Part shown: piece after piece, positions 22,075-33,319 of the stretch | Layout of the letters: every line of letters starts with the position of its first letter | Numbering within the stretch: the first letter of the stretch is position 1 | Assembly: GCA_022457065.1 (NCBI GenBank) | Contig: JAJGBQ010000001.1 | Location: forward strand, 620,001 to 684,000 | Source: Curvularia sp. ZM96 | Taxonomy: Eukaryota; Ascomycota; Dothideomycetes; Pleosporales; Pleosporaceae | Direction of reading: 5' to 3' | DNA length: 64,000 bases | The notes under the pieces: generated by a model | Databases searched by the model: none | Seen by the model: the letters and a program-made list of their open reading frames with translations, nothing else | What the model was told of the DNA's origin: nothing | Made by a program: the position numbers and the translations under genes

Positions 22075-22797
22075 TTAAGACCCATTGGTAGCTCCCTCAA
22101 TCCTTGCCAGCTGTTTGGTCATGCTAGTGTTTGCCATCATAATCTTCATCTCGTCGTCACAAAACTCCGGGCCAGTTTGGAAGTAGTACTTTCTTGAGCT
22201 GGTTTCAACCGTCAACCCCCAGTTTTCATGCTTGCTCTTCATTACGCCGTTTGCATCTTTCATTTCCCCTTCCTCAACTAGTTTCACGAAAGTATTCGAT
22301 ACTTTTTCAACTGGTGTGAAATATTCAGCAGGGAAGAACTGCCATTCCTCTTGTGACAGCAATGCAGTTCGGATCATGCCAGGGCACACAGCAAACGTGC
22401 GAATGCCTTCGTGATGGTATGCCACGGTAATTGCGCGATTGAATTGAATAACAGCAGCTTTGCTTCCACTATACATCGGACAGAATTCGCTCGGATACAG
22501 GCCTCCACACGAGGATGTCATAACCAGAACAGGATCCAATTTCTCGGTTTCATTTTGAGTTTTTCCCTTGCGAAAATAATGCAAGGCGAGATATGACGCA
22601 TCGACCACAGCTTTGTAATTGGGGTCGACGCTCAATTGGTTTAGAGGCGGAGGCGGCGGACCACTCAAATCATATTTGGCGTAGAAGTTGTCTCTCTCTA
22701 CAATACCGGCATTTGCGAAAACAAAATCTAGACGTCCAGCATCGTTGTAGACTGAGCCGCCTCCGGTAATCAGTGCGGCTTTACGGGGTATTCTCAC
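22075..22797 (-). pseudogene. Truncated short-chain dehydrogenase lacking cofactor half
   Basis: The frame reads KAALITGGGS and then jumps straight to VYNDAGRLDFVFANAGIVER. In 15-hydroxyprostaglandin-dehydrogenase-like SDRs about 45-50 residues lie between these points (rest of the glycine loop, beta2, alphaB to beta3), so an in-frame internal deletion is visible. No ATG is found in frame before the first stop upstream; the frame would have to start at a GTG at 22797. The rest looks normal, with MTSSCGG, YSGSK and CPGMIRT, and a C-terminal extension. Without the dinucleotide fold it should not work as a dehydrogenase. It lies tail to tail with the intact SDR, 38 bases away. Confidence 0.72.
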
Positions 22798-23589
22798 AGG
22801 CGGATCATATTAGAGTAGGCTGTGGAATCTCAAAAAAATAATTGAGTATAATATTTCATTGATTTTGAAATTGCAATGCTACCAGCATTCTCATGATACC
22901 TAGAGAGAATGGTCAACAACTTTTAGAAATGCATTAGTATATAGTTTGAATTCCTTCTCCATATAGCTGTGAGGAAACTCTCTTCGGACTCCTCGTCAAA
23001 ATCACTGTAGAACCCAATGCCGCAGTTGATTTCTGACCACAAACGTCCCCGACTAAATATTTGAACATGACTCTGCAATTGATTCGTTTCATCTATTCAA
23101 CGGACCGAACATGTATCAGTCTCATGCATAGTAGTTTGTAGCATGACATAGTGATGTGCGGGGAAGGTGGAGGAGATGACTCGTGATTCCATGTCGCTAA
23201 GGCAGCGGAAAACAAACCGCGAGCATGTTCGCATCAGCCGGAACTTTGACTCTCCAGCCATCACATTGTTGCTGAGGAAACATCTCCACACGCCGTGTCA
23301 CATACCATTATAATGTGTTCGCTCGACCGAGACCAGCCGCTACCAGGCCCCATGCAGAATGGATTGAGACTTACTACATTCGGATAGAGGTAAGACTGCT
23401 TATACATATCTTTTATCCCCATGCATAATGGATTAAGACTTACTACATTCGGATAGAGGCAAGACTGCTTGTACATATCCTTTATCCCCATTGAAAATCG
23501 GGCAACTCAGATTCATATGTAATAAGTCCCTTGCCTTCCCTGAAACCTTATACTGGTTCATACAATCCTCTAACTGTGACTCACCAAAA
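22798..23589. promoter_or_regulatory. ALDH upstream region with 69-base duplication
   Basis: About 790 bases between the truncated SDR and the aldehyde dehydrogenase. The first half is AT-rich with no coding frame. The part nearest the ALDH start holds the tandem 69-base repeat listed separately, each copy carrying one TTCGGA. Confidence 0.45.
23351..23488 (+). repeat. 69-base tandem duplication upstream of ALDH
   Basis: Copy 1 is 23351-23419 and copy 2 is 23420-23488, directly abutting. They differ at five positions, four of them transitions. Both contain ttactacattcggatagag. The repeat ends about 100 bases before the ALDH start codon, so it lies in the promoter or leader. Confidence 0.88.
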
Positions 23590-25177
23590 ATGACGCTTCA
23601 ACATTCAATCAAGAGTCTCCCAAAGCACATTTTCATCAACAACGAATATATCGAGTCCAAATCTCCAAAGAAGCTTACATTGTACAACCCCAAGAATGGT
23701 GAACTCATCGCCGATGATGTGCCATTAGCTGGTGAACAAGATGTCGACGACGCTGTGGATGCTGCAGAGAAGGCGTTTCCCTCATGGAAGAAGATGAGTT
23801 CGGCGCAGCGGCGAGGCATTATGAATAAATTTGCCGACTTGATCGACAAGAACGCCAACGAAATTGCACAGTTGACAAGGTTATCTTTGGGTTCGCCAGC
23901 AGCGTTTGGCACCTTCGAGATTGGGCTATGTGCCGAGGTATGTTGTTTCTCAGTCTTCTTTTGTTGGATCCGAAGCAAACTTCTGACTTCTCAACAGATA
24001 TTTAGATACAATGCTGGCTTCATTGATAAATTTGGTGGCGAGTCATGGCCTCAAGAAGACGGCTTTCTCAAGATTGTGCGGTATGATGGGTTTTTCAATC
24101 TCCCACCCAAAAAGGATTTCCATAGAATGACAACACTATAGTAATGAGCCATTAGGCATAGTGGCTGGTATAGTACCTTGGAACGGCCCAATCGCAACAG
24201 TAGGTTTGAAAGCCGCACCAGCTCTCGCTACAGGAAACTGCTTCATACTTAAGCCGTCCGAAAAGACACCTTTATCATCCCTCGCACTCGGAACCCTCAT
24301 CAAGGAAGCTGGTTTCCCACCTGGCGTGTTCCAAATCCTTTCCGGAGACGGGAGCACAGGTGCTCTCATCTCAAGTCACATGCGCATCCGCAAAGTCAGT
24401 TTCACCGGCTCTATCGCCACTGGTAAGAAGATTCAAGAAATGGCTGCAAAATCAAACCTCAAACGCGTCACCCTCGAGCTCGGTGGGAAGTCTCCCGCCG
24501 TTGTCTTTGACGATGCAAATCTAGACAACGCAGTGAAATGGACAGCCGATGCCATCACTGCCAATACAGGCCAGGTATGCTTCGCTGCCAGTCGCGTTTA
24601 TGTTCAAGAAGGCATCTATGACGCTTTTCTTGAGAAGTATAAGGTCGCTATGAAAGAGAAAGTAAAGGATGTTGGTGATCCAGACGAGACGACAACAAAA
24701 ATTGGCCCGCTCGTCGATCAGGCCCAATTCAACCGCGTTCAAGGCTTCATCGAGCGCGGTCAGCAAAAAGGCCACGGTACCCTCGCTGTGGGCGGCAAAC
24801 GCATTGGTAACTCAGGATACTACATCGAGCCTGCTGTATTTACAGATGTAGACGCCACGTCCGAGCTCCACTGCGAAGAGATTTTTGGCCCAGTCTCGGT
24901 TGTCAAGTCGTTCAAGACGGAAGAGGAGGTCATGGCGTTGTCTAACAACACCAATTTTGGACTCATGGCGGGAGTGTTCACAACAGATATCAACAGGGCA
25001 TTGCGAGTCGCGAGTGAGTTTGATAGTGGCATGGTGGGAATTAACTGTGTGAGCTTGATGTTCATGAACACTCCATTTGGAGGAAGCAAGGAGAGTGGCT
25101 TGGGCAGAGAGTGCGGTATCCATGCGCTCAGAGCATTCACGGAACCGAAGACAATCATGATTAACATGAATCTTTAG
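23590..25177 (+). CDS. Aldehyde dehydrogenase, NAD(P)-dependent
   Basis: Three exons (23590-23937, 23998-24080, 24142-25177), introns of 60 and 61 bases, 488 residues, the usual ALDH length. The family order is complete: GIVPWNGP, KPSEKTPLSSL, SFTGSIATGKKI, LELGGKSP with catalytic Glu256, NTGQVCFAASR with the nucleophile Cys290, EEIFGPV and PFGGSKESGLGREC. It should oxidise an aldehyde to the acid. No targeting signal is evident. Exon 1 contains SLGSPAAFGTFEIGL where relatives usually have a more conserved ALDH stretch, but the frame is intact. A 69-base tandem repeat sits just upstream. In the proposed route it would act after an alcohol oxidation and before CoA activation. Confidence 0.92.
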
Positions 25178-25494
25178 ACTAGCGGAAGCAGGTCATGTTT
25201 ACGCATGTGCGAAAGCCCGAGAAGAATTGATAAGTTTTATGATAACTTCACTTGAGGGTTCAATGAGAAGAAAAGGAAATTTTATCCTCAGTCAGCTTGC
25301 TAGGAACCCTGCCTCTTCATTACCAGCTTTTAGATACGAAATATGCGTTTTGATAGTCCTGAATATGTTGGTATTGTTCCGTTGGTATTGCTGGTAAGGC
25401 GGTAGGCTTCATCTCGTACATGTACATAGCTATGAAATACTTTCCTGATGAACCTTTTTGATTACAATACTTCACTCTGTCATATCCATAATCT
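25178..25494. other. Convergent intergenic gap
   Basis: About 320 bases between the convergent ALDH and transcription factor genes; nothing beyond presumed 3' untranslated sequence is seen. Confidence 0.4.
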
Positions 25495-28438
25495 TCAAAA
25501 CGAGGTGTTCTGTATCGGAAACCCATCTAAATCGCTGCCTCCGCTCCACTCCCCTGCATCTCCCAGCGGCATGAAATCAAGGTTCGGCCCCCCTGCGTTA
25601 TTGCGCCCACTACTGAGAGCAGCACTGCTTATAACATCCTCGAAAGCACTCAGCTCGGGGAAATGTGCATTCGCGAGCTGCGATATGGCGTCTTGAGACT
25701 CATATTCAGTGTTCATCCATGCGCCAGGATGGCGCGCATGTGACGATGAGGATGCTGTCGGGTGTGGGGATAGTGCATGCGAGAAGTCAGGCACCCAGGC
25801 ACTGGGATCGGAACGAGGCGTAACGATGATGTAGTCATCTGTCTGGCTTTGGTCGTCGAAGCGAGGTGGTAATGCCACCGGAGTTTGAATGGAAAGACCA
25901 TGGTGCATCAACGTCCCCTGGTTATGGTCTCTTGATAAGCCCAGCGTAGTACCAGTGGTACTTGAGCTCATTCGTGCTTTGCGGGCTCCACCAGTCCCGG
26001 CGCGTGGTCTAGCAGTACTACTAGAACTCATCTGCCGTTTCTTGGCCCATTGCTGAGCGCCATCGTTTATGTCGCTGTCCGTATCAATTGTGCTGCCTCT
26101 GCGTGCGGGTACAATGCTGGATTGGGGCTTGTATATGTTGAACGATGTAGAGGAGACTGGGTCGGGGCCGCCGCGTAGTTCAACCATTACAGCGCGGAGG
26201 ACAGTCGACATGCGCTCGGCGGGCTGGTAGGTATACGCCATGTCTGACAGAGCGGCTGCGAGACATTCGAGGTATTGCATGTTATTTGCGCGGGAGACAG
26301 GATCCTTGATGAAGGCCAAGGCTGCGACGAGAGCAGTTGCGGCGGTGCCCTGGATTTCTGAGTCAGTATTTCCGTGCATAGGACTAAGTTTTAAGCAAAT
26401 TTACGTACGGCATGCTGTATACCCGTGACAAAAATTTGCTTGGTGTCAAACCGTTGTCGATGCTGCCAGTATATTCTCGCTACTCGGATCGCGTGTTTCG
26501 TGCAAACAGTCCTACTTAATGCTGAAAAATGATCGTCTGGTCCGTTTTCGTTGTTAGCCTGGTCCTCATACATCGCAAACGGGCGATGCAATAAGATCAG
26601 ACTGGAGTGATATTGCTGATGCAGCAGGAAGAAACTGAAAGGTGCTGTTGCGATATTGTTTGGCGTCCATCGGAGTCGCTCTGGTAATCTAGCATACCAG
26701 CTACTGAACTCACGATCTAGCGCCGCCATACGCATGTACTGATTGCGGTCTACTGCAGAATGTACATCTGATGAGACCGCCTGAGAAGAATGCGGATCCA
26801 TGTTCTCTGTTATCTTGCCGGCGAGTTCCATGAGGTCCAACAGGGCTTCGTAGATCATGGTTTCCATGCTCTTCTCAGGACCGGCGGGCCGACAGGTACC
26901 AAGGCGCTCGAATTGTTTAGTCAGATGATATATTTCCAAGTCTGCCGACTTCATAGACGTTGGACGGCCAAGGAAGAGCGCCCAGTACTTGTCGTAGATG
27001 ACACAGGCCCAGAGAGTCATCTGTCGAATCTCAACTTCACGTTGCGGGAGGCCTGAGAGGCGGGTATCAAGATGGAGACTAAATGGTATCTCTGTCAGTA
27101 AAGAAAGATCGAGCCCATATGTAGCGAAGATTGCAAGACATACCCAATATCGAATGCAAGCCTCACAGCCATACCGGCGTACATCCACCCCACGTTGTCA
27201 CGGCCCACCCCACATTCGAGGTCTCCCAGTAAGAGCAGTGCAATCACGCTTGTTATTCCACCTGGCCTCTCCAGCTCGTGGTCAAGCATATACTTGGCCT
27301 CGCGATGCAGGGAGCTTTCCATACCCGGCATACTAATCTTCCTGATGTCCGGTCTCTCCTTGTTAGCGAAGCGGAATCCCATGGCTAGAACACACACATG
27401 TAGAAAGCCGGAGTAAAATTGTGTGCGACCCATCTCCCGATCTTCGTTAAATGCTTCTTGATGCAGTACATGAAGCACAGGGTTATAGAACTGCCAAAAT
27501 AGGTTCATCAGGTAATCGTAGGTTTCCAGTGGAAGAGAGCGTATAATCCTGTCTGCTCGTCGGGCTTGTTCGTTCGATTCTTGGGCTATGTTTGAAGGAC
27601 TTAGAGATTCTGAATGCACATGGCAATTTGTTGTCGGACCAAAGTAGCGAAGACGCCCATTGAGCTGGTCAAAGGATAGGTGACCCCGAGTAGAGAGAAG
27701 TCGATTGACCATGCCGTCTTTCTTCGGCGGAGGTAGCATGGACGGTGAGCCTACGCTATCTGCATCACCAGTCGACACATAAGGGCTGCTGGTGTTGAAG
27801 TCATGTTGCTCAAAATCTGGATAGTCATCTCTGAGACTGCCTTGGCTTCCTGGACTAGAGTTTTCATGCTGTGTGGGCTTATGCTCCACAACCTTCTGGT
27901 TTGGGGAAGTTGGTTCTTCCTCATGGTTCGGAGCGCTGTGCCGTGTTTTGGGCGGATGATTTGCTGGCGGTACCTCCTCGCCTCGCTCTTTCAGCATGGC
28001 CTCTAGAAGAGCTACACGGTCGGTGAGAGAGCACATGTATGCTCTTGAGATGGGCCTGCGTGGTTGTGAGCTGCCGCCGCACTCATCTGACATCATCCAC
28101 AGACCTTCTTCGCTCATCGTCGTTCTTGATGATACACTCTACACCTGATCGTTTACATTGTGTGCATTCCTTCTCTCCTGCGGGTACCACGCACTATGAT
28201 CTTGTCAGGAAACGCTTCTTAAGTGCAGTGGCAGCGACTATACCCGAATTCGGCGATCTCGGCAAGAAGCACAGGCAATGGACGCCCTGTGACGGGGCTT
28301 AGTAGACTTTTCTTTTGATGAGGCCTTCTCAGGAGCGCTCTGATCGAGCTTGCTGTCCCTTTTTGACTTTGTCTCCTGTGATTCAGATTGGTGCTTGATC
28401 GTGTTGGTTGTATTTGACGGTTTGGTCTCTCCAGCCAT
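25495..28438 (-). CDS. Zn2Cys6 transcription factor with fungal MHR domain
   Basis: Five exons (28438-28244, 28193-28105, 28055-27144, 27078-26409, 26349-25495), introns of 50, 49, 65 and 59 bases, 906 residues. Splicing exon 1 to exon 2 builds a perfect binuclear zinc cluster, CASC-x6-C-x8-C-x2-C-x6-C, at about residues 56-84. A basic linker (DDERRRPISRAYM) and a short dimerisation helix (SLTDRVALLEAMLKERGEE) follow. The middle homology region includes LFWQFYNPVLHVLHQEAF, FLHVCVLAMGFRFAN and GRPTSMKSADLEI. The C-terminus is disordered and rich in Ser and Asp, fitting an activation region. The intron between exons 2 and 3 uses an unusual donor (GTCTGT). Its place inside the enzyme run suggests a pathway-specific regulator; that is inference. 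Confidence 0.9.
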
Positions 28439-29744
28439 TACTATCTTTGAGCTAGACTTAATCTCCTGTAATTGGAATGGTAAACCTAATGTAAAACGCG
28501 ATGAATTTCGTGAGAAGAATAGGCAGGGCCCACCGCGATGGCACACCTCCAGACTAAATCCAAAATTCCGCCTGTTTTGAGGAACCTAGGTCGAGGCTAG
28601 CCCGAAACCTTACCCACTGAATGCTAGGGGAGCAGTCCACCTCCGCCATGTGGAGGCGGGGCCCCGCAATTCCACTCTACGGAGCAGCTTTGCTTGACTA
28701 GCTATAGAAGGCGTTCGCGATAAGGGATGCCAGGCTTGTCGTAAAATGCCATGCAGCTAACGACATTCAGTTTCGGCACCACATGCACGTACCGATCTGA
28801 GAGTGTCGTGGAACAAAACCAACTGCCAGGCGACACTGTCCTTGCCGAATATGGAGAATTTCCTTCTCGCGAAGGCTTCTCTGGGAGGTCTGTTTCACAG
28901 CTTTTTTTCGTCATTCAGGCATTCAGTTGCGCACGCAAGCGATCACTGCTGCCAATGCCGAGAAACTGACATCGAGGCGCACCCTGAGAGGTATGGCCAA
29001 AAGACTGGTAACGTGCGATCATTTCGAGGCAAGAGTTCCGGGACTTGTCATGTGTGACGCGCATTCAGTTCTGGGACCGGGGGTGGTTCTGTCACCGAAC
29101 CTCTCCCAATGACAGCTCACTACTGCAGTAGCGTTGCGTCTTTGTGGCAGTGCCTCAGAAACTGCGATTCGTGTTGAACAAAAAGGGGTTCATTCTGAGT
29201 CAAAAGCATGCTCAGATGAGGGGGAGGGAATTTATGATTGGGTAACGGGTTGTCAGCTAGTAATCGTCACGATCCCATATGCGTAGAAGCTAGGAAGTCA
29301 GCATCCGCAATCATGCGGGTTCTTCAGGCGAGCCGTCATCACAATCGATGGACGTGCATTTGGACATACTTTGCGCACTGGAGCGAGACGGGCTAGGCCG
29401 GAGCTGTGTATTCTCGGTTTCGCGTTCAGCAGGTGCAAAAGCTCTACCATGTCCCATCGATTGAGCTAAAAAGGAGAGAAAAAGAAACGTCTTAGTGAAA
29501 CACCAAAGTTAGTACAAACAGAAAAAACAGCATACTGCGCCAAACTAGCCTCCTGGCATTCCGTCATACGGGGAACATACAGCCATTTTCTCCCACAACC
29601 AGTAAAACCGAAAAGTGAAAATGAACCCACCTATAAGGACCAGCTATTAACACAGAGATAATACACAACTGTGACAACTACAGCTACTTCAAAGTAGGCC
29701 GCCAGTTTCTGGTTTCACCAGTTGTGAGGAGCCATTATCCTCTC
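28439..29744. other. 1.3 kb between regulator and BVMO genes
   Basis: This holds the regulator promoter and the 3' end of the flavoprotein gene. A 48-codon minus-strand frame (29457-29311) follows a good splice acceptor (ctccttttttag-like) and could be the last exon of a lost gene. The stretch 29641-29700 belongs to a dispersed repeat also present at 51.1-51.3 kb. No complete gene is supported. Confidence 0.4.
29641..29700 (-). repeat. Dispersed repeat, copy A
   Basis: On the minus strand this reads GTAGCTGTAGTTGTCACAGT followed by TGTGTATTATC, closely matching two units at 51121-51257. The family is unknown; no terminal repeats or open frame were recognised. Confidence 0.45.
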
Positions 29745-31750
29745 CTAATCCACATCCCACTCATGGTCCCAATTGCGGATGTACGGACTCAGCCCATGCA
29801 GGTCTTTGGATGCTGTTGCTTTGACATCTCCATTCCCAAGGTACGCGAATCGGTTCTTGTACCTGTAAACATAGTCGTAGTCTTCCCAGCGCGGTGTCTT
29901 GATGGTTTTGAGAAAATGAATTGTCTATATATTCTTCGTGTTAGTGATTGCAAATACAATGCGGGGTAACACAGGGGAATGTGCCACGCTAGCACCAACA
30001 TGAAACGGATGCTCCATCGGTCAAAATAGAGTAACTTACCGCACCAGGCCACACGTAGATTCTGCCTGTTGTCGACCCATTCTTGAGCCAGCTAGGACAT
30101 TCTTCCTGCCAGACAGTTGTTTTGTTAAACTCATCTAAATGTGCATAGATTTCGTCTAGTGCTTCTTGCTTGACGCTCATCGCCTTGATGCCCTCGCACT
30201 GCATCTTCTTCATGCACTTGATGCTGTACTCGATCGTTGTCTCTATGCTTGGCAAAAGGGTGCCGTTGCTCCACGTCGCGCCTGGTCCGACAATCGTGTA
30301 ATAATTCGGGAACCGCGGTGCTGAAACACCCATGTAGAGGTTAGGGCCGTTCGTCCAGTCTTCTTTGATGGACACATTCAAGCCATTGCGTACGGTGAAG
30401 GCGGGCTGGAAAGCAATTTGGAACCCGGTGGCACATACGATTGCGTCTAGCTTGTGGATCTTGCCGTCGATAGTTTTGATGCCTTCTGGAACTACGCGTT
30501 CGATGCCATCGAAAACTGGTGTTACATTATCCTGCGTCAGTGCTTCTAAGAAGCCATCTCCCGGAGTGATACGTCGACAGCCGACTGACCATTTGGGAAT
30601 TATAAATTCTTTCAGTTTCTCGTGACCTGGACCCATGCGTCGGTGCATCTCCTTGGTGATGACATCCTTGAACTGTTTTTGTAGCTCCGAGTCTTGCTGA
30701 AACAAGCCAAACATGCTATTCATCTCCGCCTCGATCTTCTTCCGAAATTCTAAGTGGTACTCTGGGTCTTCCTTGAATTTCTTGATATCGGATTCGGTGA
30801 ATGTGTACTGCCGCTGACCTGGGTCGATGTCTTGACCCTTTTGCAGGTTGTCGGTGAGAGCGCCAGCGCCAAATGGCGGAGATATCCATGTTGGGCTTCG
30901 CATGTAAACCTCTAGCTATAGAAGTAAAGACACCAAGTTAGCATCTGCCCTATATCAAAAGAAAATATCCAAGACGTACTTGCTTTACTATTTTCTGAAG
31001 CGAAGGCACAATTTGAACGCTTGATGAGCCGACTCCTATCACGGCGGCGGTGATGTTGTTGAAGTCTACACTGTGGTCCCAACGTGCGGAATGAAGAAGC
31101 GGACCTTTGAAGTCATGAAGCCCTTCAATATCGGGCCACTTCCAATTGTTCAGAATGCCTGAACTCCGTCAAATCTGCTCCACTGGTGGCATTGGTGGAA
31201 GCTTACCTGTTCCATTGACCAACACATGCGCCCAATCCTTTCTCATTGAGCCAGTTTTGGGGTTTCGAATTGTCAGGCTATAGCATCCATCCTCATCATC
31301 CCAGTTTGCTTCCTCAACCTTGCTGTTGAGCTGCATGTACCTTTTGCTTCCATGCCTCTCAGCAAAGTCCTCAAAGTAACCCTGGATCTCTTTTCCGGAT
31401 GCAAAGAATGTCGACCAGTCGGGCTTGGGGTCCCAAGTGAAATTGTAATCATGCGATGGAATATCGCAGGTAATTCCAGGATACGTATTCTCATACCAAG
31501 TTCCGCCAAACTGGGGATTCTTGTCATACAGCGTCAGTTCCCACGACCCTGGCTCCAGCATCTTCTCCATCTTGTACGCCAAACAAAGACCCGATGCGCC
31601 TGCACCTATGCACGCTACCCTCAGTCTGGAAGGTCTTGAGTGATACTGGTTCAAAATCTTGTACGGGCCATCAACGTGTGATGGCGGGTAGTCGTAGTCT
31701 TGGCCATGGTCAGTGACGTGCAGTCCGTTTGGCATTCTCGCATCCACCAT
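29745..31750 (-). CDS. Baeyer-Villiger-type flavin monooxygenase
   Basis: Four exons (31750-31207, 31158-30980, 30915-30040, 29924-29745) with introns of 48, 64 and 115 bases give 592 residues. FAD fold: GAGASG at residues 49-54, then GGTWYENTYPG, as in class B flavoproteins. The type I Baeyer-Villiger fingerprint F-x-G-x3-H-x3-W-[PD] is present exactly, FKGPLLHSARWD at residues 198-209, completed only by splicing intron 1. A second dinucleotide fold has IGVGSSS in place of the usual GxGSTG. Further on, DAIVCATGF is the ATG-type motif of these enzymes. It should insert oxygen next to a ketone using NADPH and O2, giving an ester or lactone. No signal peptide. The substrate is unknown. Confidence 0.92.
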
Positions 31751-33319
31751 TATAACAGTTGGCAGATGCAGATTAGAGGACTTAGATCCAGTTTAAGAGA
31801 TCGGGTTTGTTCTTTCGTGTGGGCCTCTTTGAAGTAGTTGATGAAATTTTATAGGCGCAATTGGAATAGAAAAGAGTGCAATTTTGCAAACTAAAAAGTT
31901 TGAGAAACAACAGGCTATCAGTACAGATGAAATACCAAGACGTTGCAGTGTTTTGAAGTAGCCATCGACTGCTCTCCAATGTTTAACCGCGCCTCGGGTG
32001 ACTTCATATATCATACAACCTCTATCCTTATCTAGTAAGATATCGCTTGGTGAGCACCACGCGGGTCTCATTAGACTCAGCTTCGCTGATGCAACTTTCG
32101 GAAAAAGATATATACCTTATTTGGAAGCCGGTGACTATGCGCATTTTACGAAGGTCTCAGGCGTAAGTTTTGTCACTCCGGCGCTATACAGTTTTCGCAC
32201 GCGATCGACAAAAACCCGTAGACTGGGGTCACGGAAGAAGTTATGCGGGGTCGTTCCGCCACAAACTTCGTAAGCACCCGTGGTACCTACGTATGAGATT
32301 TTTCCTATCTGTCAATTTCGGCATCCATTCATCTATCTCAACTCCATACTTCTCTTAGTTGATGCCCTATCTCTCATAGCAAAATACTCACCCAAAAAGA
32401 CGGCAGCAGTAAGAGACGTCTTCCTAGCGCGCGATATCCAGATGTATGGAACGTGAGGTCAGCGGTGTCATTCATAGGCTATGCTTTTCGATTCTTCTTC
32501 GGAAACATCTGCAACAATATTTCTACAGCGTTGCATTCCCTTCAAGGTCCAACATTTTGTCGTTTTAATGCCCTGACCCTTTGTCGACCGTGCAAACTCT
32601 AACTCTGCGACTTCCCTTCCTTCATCACTGTCGCAACGCTTCTCCAGCAGACTTGAGCCAAAAGACACAACATATGGAAGACTTAGCTTTATGTTGTTGG
32701 TGATGCTTTCAGTAAATGTATGATTAGCTTCATATCTAATGGAGCAAGGTAGCTATGAGATGAGATAAGGCATGCAAAACGGCAATGATTTTGCATGCTC
32801 GCTTCGGCAACTCCAGCGAATGGTTTCAATTTGCGGACGCTACCGCGCGCAAGCCGTTCATTCTCCACAATGGTCTGGCCAAAGCTAGGTCAAGCGCGGG
32901 CACTGATATGATCCTGACTCGTCAGCCATACAAAGGTCTGGGATAGCCCACGGGAACCGCCACCCGATGAAGCGCTTCGCAGTCCTTGGAGATGTTGCTG
33001 TCTTCAAAAGATCTGAAAAGAAAAAGCATGCAAAGCTTGATTCATTTTGTGGAAGAAGGAGATCTAGGCGATACTTCACAATACACCATGCCGCTCAAAA
33101 CCAAGGGCCGACTGTGGAGACGGCTCAAGAGAACTATCAGGTCACGTTGCTCCACTATCACCACCGTTGACGCCCCCCACCTTCCATGTTAGTATTCAGA
33201 GCACCGAACTAAGACGAGACTTTCCTGGTGCGCACGACGCAAACCAAATCCCCTCATATAAAGACTGTATCGCCTTCTTCCTTGATTTTGCGCAAGTTGA
33301 TCTCATTCATTGAACAACA
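31751..33319. promoter_or_regulatory. 1.57 kb divergent region, BVMO and enone reductase
   Basis: Long divergent gap between the two start codons. It has no supported gene. A TTCGGA core lies at 32097-32102 in ctttcggaaaaag. The last 100 bases carry a TATA-like catataaag near 33255 ahead of the reductase. Confidence 0.4.
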
